Part shown: positions 55,037 to 64,000 of the stretch, piece by piece | Numbering within the stretch: position 1 is the stretch's first letter | Layout of the letters: each line of letters opens with the position of its first letter | Assembly: GCF_019703515.2 (NCBI RefSeq) | Contig: NC_059362.1 | Coordinates: 26,681,826 to 26,745,825, forward strand | Source: Myxocyprinus asiaticus | Lineage: Eukaryota; Chordata; Actinopteri; Cypriniformes; Catostomidae | Direction: 5' to 3' | DNA: 64,000 nucleotides | Translations under genes and position numbers: made by a program | The notes under the pieces: model-generated | Database searches by the model: none | Told to the model about the DNA's origin: nothing | What the model saw: the letters and a program-made list of their open reading frames with translations, nothing else

Positions 55037-57176
55037 CTGTTGAAAGACATTGTCACTGTTATCCTTCAACATGTTTGTTTTTCTAGTTGTCATTATAATC
55101 AATATTTTAAGAAAGGCCATTGGAAGTTATGATTTAAAAAAAAGCACTAGCTATGACTTTTCAATACAAGTTAAACTCAGTCTGCAGCATTTGTGGAATA
55201 ATGTTGATTACCACAAAAAAAAATTTTTGAGCAAAAATCTGGGGGGCCTGGGTATCTCAGATGCTGGTAAAGACACTGGCTACCACCACTGGAGTTCGCT
55301 AGTTCGAATCCCAGGGTGTGCTGAGTGACTCCAGCCAGGACTCCTCAGCAACCAAATTGGCCCGGTTGCTAGGGAGGGTAGAGTCACATGGGGTAACCTC
55401 CTCATGATCGCTATAATGCGGTCCGTTCTCGGTGGGTGCGTGGTGAGTTGAGCGTGGTTGCCACGGTGGATGGCATGAAGCCTCCACACTTGCTATGTCT
55501 CCGTGGCAATGCGCTCAACAAGCCATGTGATGCGTGGGTTGATGGTCTCAGACGCGGAGGCAACTGGGATTCGTCCTCCACCACCCGGACTGAGGCAAAT
55601 CACTACGCAACCACAAGGACTTAAAAGCACATTGGGAATTGGGCATTCCAAATTGGGAGAAAAAAGCAAAAATCTGGGTTACATCGAGGCACTTACATTG
55701 GAAGTGAATGGGGCCAATCTGTAAAAGTTAGATTAATCACCATTTCAAAAGTATAGCCACAAGGTGTAAACAATATGTTTGATAAGGCCCTCCTTCATCG
55801 TGCCTCTGTGCAGTAGAGATGGGCGATACCACTTATTTTCTTTTCGATCCGATACCAATAATTTCAAATCCAATATCGTTGATAATGATATCAATACCGA
55901 TACTTCTATTAAATAGATTTTTTTGCAATGTCTTGGGATGAAATGGGTAATTTAAAATATTATTTTTAGTCATAATTCAAGTCATTATTATTATTTTTTT
56001 TATTGATTTATTTTATTCCTTCTTTGTAATGTTACAGCCAATTTTACTATGTTGTTGCCATGGTGATGTAATGTCAACAAACCCTAAAACAACTGTAAAA
56101 ATTACAATTTAAACAACTTTACAGCTTAAATAATACATGAGTTTTACAGAAAAATTATGTACGTTTCTTTTATAAAATGATAAGTTTCACATTTCTGCCT
56201 TTAAAGACTCCAAAAATTGGCCCCATTCACTTCCTTTGTAAGTGCCTCACTTTAACCTCGATTTTTGCTTCTTTTTTTAAAGGAGGGACGAGTCAAAATG
56301 ATTTTTTGTGGTTATCAATATTATGCCACAAATGCTGTCTATTGAGCTTAACTTGCACTGAACACAGTATATTCCTTTAAATTCTGTAGTTCTTTCACAC
56401 ATTTTAACTAAGACTAATGACACTTGCCTAAAACCACTCCAACGCTGTCCTTGGTGACACTTCCCCAGCCATGTGCTGGAGTGCTGATGGAGGGTTTAAC
56501 ATGGACCCTTTCTCCAGGGCTTAAACCGAGTTCTGAATTATAGAGAAATATTTGCATTGTCAATGTCCAACAATCTTAAAAGTTTCACCCCGATTTTGTG
56601 CCTATACATGATGCCAGTTAACTACAGTATGTTGAAATATATATTTCACTTGCAGCCAACGTATTAGGTCTGCAATAAATATTTTTTTAATCTGTTCAAA
56701 TGCCACATATCATATGATCTGATAAACAGAGAGGTTGATGCTACATTCTCAGTTTTTCATTTGGTAATCTCTAACATTCAGTATATTACCTGAACCAGCA
56801 CTGGTCACAAGCTCCATTTCTGAAATTATGCCAATCCAACCTATCTGCTCCGGGAAGTCTACAGTCAAATACTCACCCTGAATTTCTGCAGAAAGTAGAA
56901 CAAGTCTTTTATATGATAAAAATAATGTGTCAACAAAACAGATTTGCATGTTTCATGCATATGATACATAACAGATTGTGTCATTTCAGACTGATGTCTT
57001 GGATAATACATTAACATTTTGTAAAATCAGTGACAGATGGTGTCAGTTAGTGTATTTACGTTTAATGACACCAATACAGCTGTGAGTGACCTCCCCCCAT
57101 CCATGTTTTGGGTTTGTCACTGAAGATCTCACACGGACTCTGTTTCCTATCTCGAGGCAGTCAAGAGTGGAGGACC
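54903..57176 (-). CDS. KEG-like / HERC2-like repeat protein, last four coding exons
   Basis: This is the C-terminal part of a protein built from tandem SH3-like MIB/HERC2-type repeats, of the kind found in 12 copies in the plant ubiquitin ligase KEG. Exons 57176..57060, 56885..56790, 56532..56428 and 55036..54903 (stop TAA) are joined by phase-1 introns. Two full repeats are visible, each split over an exon pair: VRVRSSVTNPKHGWGEVTHS then LTVDFPEQIGWIGIISEMEL, and VHVKPSISTPAHGWGSVTKD then VTVNFPEQSNWTGIVSEMEA. The intron after exon 56428 uses a GC donor (GCAAGT). Catalytic domains, if any, lie upstream. A 5.5-kb LINE occupies the next intron and no further exon appears up to 64 kb. Function in ubiquitination or scaffolding is inferred from KEG, MIB and HERC2. 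The vertebrate gene name is not known to me. Confidence 0.75.
55169..56353. mobile_element. TIR element in KEG-like last intron, split by a SINE
   Basis: CAGCATTTGTGGAATAATGT and TGATTACCACAAAAA on the left are mirrored by TTTTTTGTGGTTATCAATAT and TATGCCACAAATGCTG on the right. Sub-arms (GAAGTGAATGGGGCCAAT and ATTGGCCCCATTCACTTCC) also pair. The centre holds a second decayed repeat (GATGGGCGATACC near 55820). Confidence 0.7.
55244..55665 (+). mobile_element. tRNA-derived SINE with perfect 13-bp target duplication
   Basis: A 422-bp near-complete SINE: GGGCCTGGGTATCTCAG head, B box TAGTTCGAATCCC, and a tail of GGGAATTGGGCATTCC with AAATTGGGAGAAAAAA. GCAAAAATCTGGG lies on both sides (55231-55243 and 55666-55678). 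It is inserted into the surrounding TIR element. Confidence 0.95.
56428..56532 (-). CDS. KEG-like repeat n, first half, with GC donor
   Basis: 105 nt, phase 1 to phase 1. It encodes LSPGERVHVKPSISTPAHGW and GSVTKDSVGVVL. The donor is AG then GCAAGT, the usual form of the rare GC-AG intron class. Confidence 0.78.
56790..56885 (-). CDS. KEG-like repeat n-1, second half
   Basis: 96 nt, phase 1 to phase 1, acceptor TACTTTCTGCAG, donor GTAATA. It encodes QGEYLTVDFPEQIGWIGIIS and EMEL. Confidence 0.78.
57060..57176 (-). CDS. KEG-like repeat n-1, first half
   Basis: 117 nt, phase 1 to phase 1, acceptor TTTTTCATAG, donor GTAAAT. It encodes CLEIGNRVRVRSSVTNP then GWGEVTHSCIGVIK. Confidence 0.78.
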
Positions 57177-57481
57177 CTATGAAAAAGTGTTTAGGGTTTG
57201 AGTTAGAGTTAGGCTAGTATTCTCCAGAAGGTAGGGCTGGACTTTATTTCTTTTTTTCTTCAATTAATTCGAATTTACGTTTTGACATGATTTTAAAAAT
57301 AAATTAAATCGAGGAATCGAGGTTTTGAAAAAAAAATATAAGCAAACTCTATAGTTAGATACGTTGTCAATCCACCAAAGGCTGAATAAGGAAGAGAAAA
57401 AACTTTCACAGCGCTTGGCTTGATGCCGCGCCCAATCTGATCAGCTGCACTTGTGCGAGCTGCAAGTGAATGTAACTGGTT
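57177..57481. other. Intron of KEG-like gene, unoccupied part
   Basis: Contains TTAGGGTTTGAGTTAGAGTT text and a decayed repeat (57300 onward). Nothing else is seen. Confidence 0.5.
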
Positions 57482-57495
57482 AATAACATGGAGAC
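57482..57495. repeat. Target-site duplication of the LINE, left copy
   Basis: AATAACATGGAGAC, identical to 63002-63015 on the other side of the LINE. Confidence 0.93.
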
Positions 57496-57635
57496 TGGGG
57501 GGGTCATGTGACACTATGCGAGAAGCAGACCTGTAAACGGTGAGCTCTGCGAACTTTGCTAGTTTTTTTTATTATTTTCATGATAACCGGTGAGATTCGA
57601 TATACCCAGTTACATATTTGCTTTTTGAGGTAAAC

Positions 57636-58150
57636 ATGGCAAAGAAATAAAAATCCTCAGACTCTGGAGACATTAAAAGACACTTACGTGTTCAAGCTGA
57701 GGCCTTTGGAGGGCCTGCAGACCGGGGACTCGATTTGGATGGCACGTCGGGAGAAGAAATTCAGCGTCAACTGTCCAACATCTCGGTGATGCTGACGAAG
57801 GATGTTGTTGACTTGGAGGATCTCGCTGTAATACGTCGATCGATTACGGAGATGGAAACAAAATTCTCTGAGCTGGTCACAAGAGTGACAGAAGTTGAAT
57901 GACGGATCGATTATTTGGAGTCTTCCGAAAGGGAATTATCCGCTAATCCGCCCGTGTCCAAAACAGCTTTGGAATCCATTTTGGAAAAACTTGAAGATTT
58001 GGAAAATAGGAGTCGGAGGAACAATATACGAATTGTTGGAATTCCTGAGCATGAGGAGGGCAGAGATATGGTGAAATTCCTTGACGAGCTCTTCCCGAGT
58101 CTGGATGACCGCAAAATATCTACATACTCACATAAAGGATGTCTTTTCTA
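57636..58150 (+). pseudogene. L1-type ORF1 relic
   Basis: The ATG is followed after four codons by a stop, and another stop falls mid-way. The readable part is a coiled coil (KLEDLENRSRRNNIRIVGIP), the signature joining coiled coil and RNA-binding domain in L1 ORF1p. The frame is lost after FPSLDD, where the duplicated spacer begins, so the RNA-binding domain is largely gone. Confidence 0.85.
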
Positions 58151-58690
58151 AAGTTGACGAACTGAGTAAATCATGGTGTATTTTTAAATTTTTTTATTTT
58201 ATTTCATGCGGCCTCCGAGTGAGTTTGACTCGCTCAATACATACTTGATCATCTGAGGAACCGGATGTGTTTCTTTTTGCATTGGCTCCGCCTAGCGGAT
58301 GGAGTTGGTTTTGTGGCATGACACACCTTCAGTAAACTTTTGCACTGACGGAAGATTGCTTTTACATTGAAGTTCCCGGCCAGATTGAGAATGGACTCTA
58401 CGGATGACTGCAAAATATCTACATGCTCACATAAAGGACGTCTTTTCTAAAGTTGACGGACTGAGTAAGTCATGGTGTATTTTTTTTTGTTTTTTCACGC
58501 AGCCTCCGAGTGAGTTTGACTCGCTCAATACATACTTGATCATCTGAGGAACCGGGATGCCTATCTTGTTTCTGTTTGTGCTGGTTCCGCCTAGCGGCTG
58601 GAGCTTGTTTTGTGAAATAACACTGCTTCGGGTCAGTGTGGATGAATCTGTTTGTTCTTTGTTCTTCTGTTGGCTGGAGTTTGTTTTTGT
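58102..58690 (+). repeat. Tandem duplication (period about 299 bp) inside the LINE
   Basis: GGATGACCGCAAAATATC at 58103 and GGATGACTGCAAAATATC at 58402 start two copies that share GTTTGACTCGCTCAATACAT, CTTGATCATCTGAGGAACC and CCGCCTAGCGG. Further short GGCTGGAGTTTGTTTT echoes continue to about 58910. Confidence 0.85.
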
Positions 58691-59207
58691 GGAATATTTT
58701 TAAGGGACATTGGAGTGATTACGTCATCCGCTGAACTCATAACAGCCGGCTCACTGAACAATTGGAACACTTGTTTGTCTGTCCGTGGACTCTGAATGGC
58801 TTTGTATCAGCTGGAGTTTGTTTTGCGGAGGATCACACCTTCGAGTCAGTTCTGTGAATGAATCTACATGTTTTTTGTGTTTATTCTGCCTGTTGGCTGG
58901 GGTCTGTTTTACAAAGTATTTTCTGTTATGTAATTTTGCTTCACAAAATTTGTGCAGAAGCACCGGACTTGATTAATCCGACGGCAAAGTTGTCGCGGGG
59001 GCTCTCGTAGGCGTACATGGACCTTTTGAGTTTAGAAGGATTGACGCCGGTTGGCGCTGTTTTGCGCGGGGTTAATGCGCACGTTTTTCTTTTTTTCTGT
59101 TTGTTTTGTTCGGGGGGGAAGTTTGGGGTTTGATTGTTGTACTATTGGGGAATGTGGTCTGTATAATCTTGTTTTTGACACTTTATTGTTTTTTTATTAT
59201 ATCAAAA

Positions 59208-62200
59208 TGTCAAATATTAATTTGAGTGGATTGTCTCTCTCCACATGGAATGTGAATGCGTTGGGGCACCCCATAAAAAGAAGGAAGGTTATTTCTTTTC
59301 TTAAGCATAACAAATGTGATATAGTGTTTCTTTAAGAAACACATCTTTCCCCACAGGAAGCTGAAAAATTTGGGAAGATTTGGGGTGGACATTTTTCTTT
59401 TAGTGCTAGCTCAAGTAAGAGTAGGGGAGTCATTATACTGATAAATAAACATCTACAATTCAAATGTGGGAAGAGTCATTATTGTTTTAGCAGAAATTCA
59501 GGGGCAAAGGTTGATTTTGGCTAATATTTACGCACCTAACGCTGATGATCAGGGCTTTTTTATAGATCTTGAAGGGATGTTGCAAGCCGCTGGTACCCCT
59601 CATGATATAATATTGGGAGGAGACTTTAATCTTTTGATGGACTCTGATGGATATCTGGCGACTTCTGAACCCATCTGGTAGAGACTATAAATGTTTTTCA
59701 TCAGTCCATAAGATTTATTCTAGAATAGATTTTTATATATATATCTAAGTCCCTCATATCATCTGTTGTTGATTGCTCAATTGGAAACATCTTAGTCTCA
59801 GATCATGCCCTGGTGAGTTTAGAGGTGCTGCCACATATTGAGAAAAATAAATCATATAGTTGGCTCTTTAATGTATCCCTTTTGCAAAATCCTGATTTCC
59901 AACAAATGTTAAAGACTGAAATCAGTGTTTATATGGAGACCAACTGGTCCTCAGTATCTTCTGTGGGCGTGGCTTGGGAGGCACTTAAGGCAGTTCTTAG
60001 GGGTCAGATCATACATTATGCCTCATTCACCAAAAAATCCAAAGCACGTGAACTCGTGGAGTTGGAAGGGAATATTAAAAGTGCAGAGGCAGAGCTGAAG
60101 CGTCAAATGTCGTCTGATGGCCTCAGAGAATTGACCCGATTGAAATATAGATATAATACTATTTTGTTGCGGAAAGTGGAGTTTTTGTTATTCAGGGCAA
60201 GACATGGGCATATTTTGACAAAGCAGGGAAGCTTTTGGCTAGATATATAAAGCAGAGAGAGTCTTTTTCTACCATTCCCTCAGTGAAATCTGCTGGTGGT
60301 GAAATTTTTACCTTGGTCATTGATATTAATAATGCTTTCAAATAATTCTATATTGATCTTTATAGTTCCACGTCTTCGTCTACTGATGAAGATATTAGAA
60401 ATTTTGTGGAACCATTAGAACTCCCTAAATTGTTGACGGAGCAAAAAAACTCTCTTGATTCTGAGATAACCTTGGAGGAACTTGACGAGGTGATTAAGGC
60501 CTTATCTACAGGCAAGGCTCCGGGGCCAGATGGTTTTGCCGCTGAATTGTTTAGAGCTTATGCTACAGAACTGGCTCCACTTTTGTTAGAGGTTTATTCT
60601 GAATCTTTAAAGAATGGGAAGCTTTCACCAACCATGACACAAGCCCGGATCAGTCTGATTCTTAAAAAAGACAAAGATCCAAGCGAATGTAAAAGTTACC
60701 GTCCAATTTCGCTGATCCAGCTAGAGGTAAAATTTTGTCAAAAATTATAGCTAACCGATTAAGTAAAGATTATGACATCTCTAATACATATAGATCAGGT
60801 GGGGTTTATTCAGGGCCTCAGCTCTTCTGATAACATTAGGCATTTCATCAATATCATGTGGTCAGTGGCAAATGATCAGACCCCGGTTGCTGCCATCTCA
60901 CTTGACGCCAAAAAGGCGTTTGGTATGGTAGAATGGGATTATCTTTTTAAGTTTTTGGAAATGTATGGGTTCGGGAGTACATTTATTGGTTGTATTAAGT
61001 TACTTTATAGACACACTGTAGCAGCGGTACAAACAAATGGATTAATTTCAGATTATTTTACTCTGGACACGGGCACACGTTAGGGTTGCCCTCTTTCCCC
61101 ATTATTGTTCTGTCTTGCCCTGGAACCATTAGCAGCCGCGATAAGAAAGGAGGATGATTTTCCAGGGGTGGTGGTGGGAGGCGTGGCGCATAAGCTTCTG
61201 CTTTATGCAGATGATATTTTGTTATTCGTCTCTGACCCTACTAAATCTATGCCTTGCCTCCACAGAATTATTAATTTATTTTCCAAATTCTCAGGATACA
61301 GAGTCAACTGATCTAAATCCGAAGCTTTGGCTCTGACAGCGTACTGTCCAGTAATGGCCTTCCAGCCAGGCGCCTTCCAGTGGCCCAAAGAGGGCATTAA
61401 GTATTTGGGTATTTTATTCCCCACAAATTTGTCTGATTTAGTTAGAGTTAATTTTGACCCTTTAATAAAAAAGGTTTTCGAGCGATGTAGACAGGTGGGC
61501 TTCATTACATTTATCGATGATTGGGAAGGTTAATGTTATTAAAATGAACTGTATTCCAAATTTTAACTACCTGCTACAGTCTCTCCTGGTAGATGTCCCC
61601 CTCTCTTATTTCAAGCAATTTGAAAGCATATCGAAGTCTTTCATTTGGAATGATAAGCGCCCCAGATTACATTTCAATAATTTACATAGGCCGATTGACA
61701 TAGGTGGGCTAGGCTTACCCAAGATTTCATTTTATTATTATGCATTCAGTCTCAGACATTTGGCTCATTGGTCGCTTCCACCTGAAAGAGCCCCTCCCTG
61801 GTTCTGCATTGAACAAGAACTTCTTGCCCTTATCTTGCCATTGCAATGTCTTTCTACCAAGCTGCCCGGAGAAGTAAAGACACATCCCGTTATCTCACAC
61901 ATGCAGTTAGTGTGGACAAGGGTTTCCCGCGTACTCAATTTGGACATTTACCTGAACGTTGCCGTAAGTATTTGTTTAAACCCTAAATTGTGTATCAATA
62001 AGTCCCCTTTTTGCTGGACAGAATGGATTGAGAAGGGAGTTGCTATGCTGGGTGACCTGTATGAAAATGGAGCATTGAGATCCTTTTGAAAATATTACAC
62101 ACCGGTTTGGGATTCCCAGATCTCAATTCTTCAGGTACTTACAACTGTGCCATCTACTTTGTACCATCTTTGGGTGTAGTACACAGCCCCCTAAAGCTGC

Positions 62201-62899
62201 AGACACTCTTGAGATGGTACTAGCGGCTTTTGGAAAGGGTCACGAGACTTCAGCGTACTATTCCTGGCTAATTCAGAGTCTAGGGGATGGGGTTTTGACA
62301 TCTCTCAAGAATGATGGGAGAAAGACTTGAATTTAGTACTGGAGGATGAAGAATGGGGTAGGATTTTAAAAAATGACAAGTCTATGTCTAGGGATGCAAG
62401 GATGCGCCTCATTCAATTTAAGATCCTGCATCGTTTTTATTGGACCCCCTCTAGATTGCATAGGCTTGGTCTTAAAGATACACCCAGCTGTTGGCGGTGC
62501 CAATCAGAGGATGCGCACGTTTTTTGATATTGTACTAAGATTCAAGAGTTTTGATCGAGGGTTCAGAGTTATGTCTGTGAGATCCTGAGCACTCAGATTT
62601 CATTCTGCGCCAGACTTTGTATTTCAGGTGATGGGGCAGGGGTTAACTTAGCGAACACACACATTAAAAACTGGGTCCTTACCAGTGTGATGATCAGCAG
62701 GAAATTGATCCTCGGTGGATGGAAGTCGGCTGGTGCACCCTCATTTCATGAGTGGTGCACAGAATTGGGCACAGTGGCGGCCTTTGAAAAGATGTCGCAT
62801 AGGCGGCTGGGCAGCTTGGGTGCCTTTGAGAAGAAGTGGGGCACTTATTTGGCCTTCTTGGAGGGTGCCAGTATGGAACAGTGGAGAGGGACAGTTTAA
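59208..62899 (+). pseudogene. L1-type ORF2 relic (endonuclease and reverse transcriptase)
   Basis: About 1,230 codons long, the normal ORF2 size. An AP-endonuclease domain opens it (STWNVNALGHPIKRRKV, ILANIYAPNADDQ, IILGGDFNLLMD). The reverse transcriptase follows (GKAPGPDGFAAELF, YRPISLIQ, AAISLDAKKAFGMVEWDYLF, GCPLSPLLFCLALEPLA, YADDILLF at about 61204, YLGILFP). The YADD catalytic motif is intact, but at least seven stops or frame changes break the reading frame (for example the TAA codon at 59333 and the TAG codon at 61081). Confidence 0.93.
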
Positions 62900-63001
62900 A
62901 GCGGGGTATATTTTGTTGAAAATTTATTCCATGTTTTCATGTGCTGTTTATGTTGATTTGAGTGTGGAATCAATAAAAATTGCTAATGACAAAAAAAAAA
63001 A

Positions 63002-63015
63002 AATAACATGGAGAC
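63002..63015. repeat. Target-site duplication of the LINE, right copy
   Basis: AATAACATGGAGAC following the A-rich tail. Confidence 0.93.
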
Positions 63016-63738
63016 ACCAGTAATATTTCCAGAAGGATTGTACAGTGTGATTGTAGCTCAACTTCGTTCACCATGCATGTATACACCGGCTAACGGCCAT
63101 GACTAGCCTTAGCGTTCTGTGCATGCTGATGAACGGTCTCCTTTCTTTTCTTTTTACCCATAATAAAGTGTTCCTTTCATGACAGTTATGGGCGCTTCAT
63201 ATCAAATCATATGGATAGGCCATATATGGGAGAATCAAACATCCACCGCTCCTTTTACCATGATTATTCAGATAGATCGCTAATTATTGCTTTGTTCTGT
63301 GACATGTTTCAAGTGTACTGCATCTATAGCCAACATTAGGGAAGTATTTTGACAAACTTTGCGAGTTGAACTGTAATGATAAATTGCTTCATATTGCTGC
63401 GCTGCTCAGAGTGTACCGCTTGAGGGTGCTCCATGCCCTGGATGCTATCTGCAGCAGTTCAAATTATACATAGAAATTGTTTGATACACAATGAGCACTT
63501 TCTAGATAAACTTGATCATTTCTAGATACTGATTTCTTGATAACTTACTAGATAGACTTGGCTTGGATAAAAATGAATACCTACATTGGCTAAGAAGTAT
63601 TTAACAGTTTTCTTATTTTACTCTATTATTTCTGAACATCTGGGTTTATTAGATTTTAATTTATTTTACATTTACACTATGTTGATTTACACTTTACACT
63701 TCCTGTATGGTGCACTTTTTTGCACATTTTCTTACCTA
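63016..63738. other. Intron or intergenic, nothing recognised
   Basis: No upstream exon of the KEG-like gene could be identified. A trace of the GGTGCACTCAG-family text (CCCTGGATGCTATCTGCAGC) lies near 63437. Confidence 0.4.
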
Positions 63739-64000
63739 CACTACCATTCAAAGGTTTAGGGTCACTTACTCATTCTTTATTTATTTTATTTTTTTCACAT
63801 TTAGAATAATAGTAAAGTCATCATAACTACGGAATAATAGAAATGGAAATATGGGAATTATGTTGTGACTAAAAAAATCCAAAATAAATCAAAACTGTGT
63901 TATATTTTAGCATCTTCAAAGTGGCCACCCTTTGCTTAGATTTTGCAGGAATTTACTCTTGGCATTTTCTCAACCAACTTCTTGAGGTATCACCCTGGGA
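63739..64000 (-). mobile_element. Tc1-like element end, copy B (runs off window)
   Basis: It starts CACTACCATTCAAAGGTTTA after TA and is the reverse complement of 20279-20538, with good similarity to the last base of the window. Confidence 0.85.

Larger units (their letters stand above)
57496..63001 (+). mobile_element. L1-clade (Tx1-like) LINE, near full length, inactive
   Basis: A 5.5-kb insertion bounded by 14-bp duplications and ending in AATAAAAATTGCTAATGAC plus an A-run. The order is 5' UTR, ORF1 relic, duplicated spacer, then ORF2 with endonuclease and reverse transcriptase. Both ORFs contain stops and frameshifts. The perfect target duplication implies the ends are original. It lies antisense to the KEG-like gene, in an intron. 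Confidence 0.93.

Overview
The window is nuclear DNA of a teleost fish, most likely a cypriniform (carp or minnow relative). The evidence is vertebrate-style split genes with GT-AG introns, a serpinb1 gene near a mylk4-type kinase gene (I recall the two being close on human 6p25), and a dense load of fish-type DNA transposons: hAT and TTAA-flanked MITEs, Tc1 and Sleeping Beauty type ends, tRNA-derived SINEs, L2 and L1-type LINEs and Ty3/gypsy remnants. AT, GT and GA microsatellites are common. Nothing here is bacterial or organellar, and there are no rRNA genes, clear tRNA genes or CRISPR arrays.

The layout is as follows. (1) 1-6036, minus strand: the 5' part of a myosin light chain kinase gene (mylk4/mylk3 family). 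Eight coding exons run from an N-terminal coiled coil, through Lys-rich and Glu-rich linkers, into the kinase N-lobe, and the gene leaves the window at base 1. (2) 6-42 kb: transposon-rich intergenic DNA. Inside it is a weakly supported minus-strand candidate gene (22.0, 29.1 and 37.5 kb) that would encode a short coiled-coil plus membrane-segment protein. (3) 42.5-47.4 kb, plus strand: a complete serpinb1 gene with six coding exons and a 380-residue protein whose hinge and reactive loop are typical of the leukocyte elastase inhibitor. (4) 47.4-54.9 kb: nested MITEs. (5) 54.9-57.2 kb, minus strand: the last four coding exons of a protein with repeats like the HERC2-like repeats of plant KEG. 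It has one GC-AG intron, and a TTAA-flanked transposon lies directly behind the stop codon. (6) 57.5-63.0 kb: a nearly full-length but dead L1-type LINE with 14-bp target-site duplications, inside the upstream intron of the KEG-like gene. (7) To 64 kb: a Tc1-like fragment.

The genes do not form a pathway. The kinase is a muscle-type enzyme, the serpin is a cytosolic protease inhibitor, and the repeat protein is probably a ubiquitin-ligase-like or scaffold protein. The clearest novelty is structural: several layers of nested transposons that can be dated relative to one another by target-site duplications, a TE insertion at a stop codon that leaves the codon intact, an alternating two-unit minisatellite, and the unidentified candidate membrane-protein gene with a CArG box upstream of one possible start.
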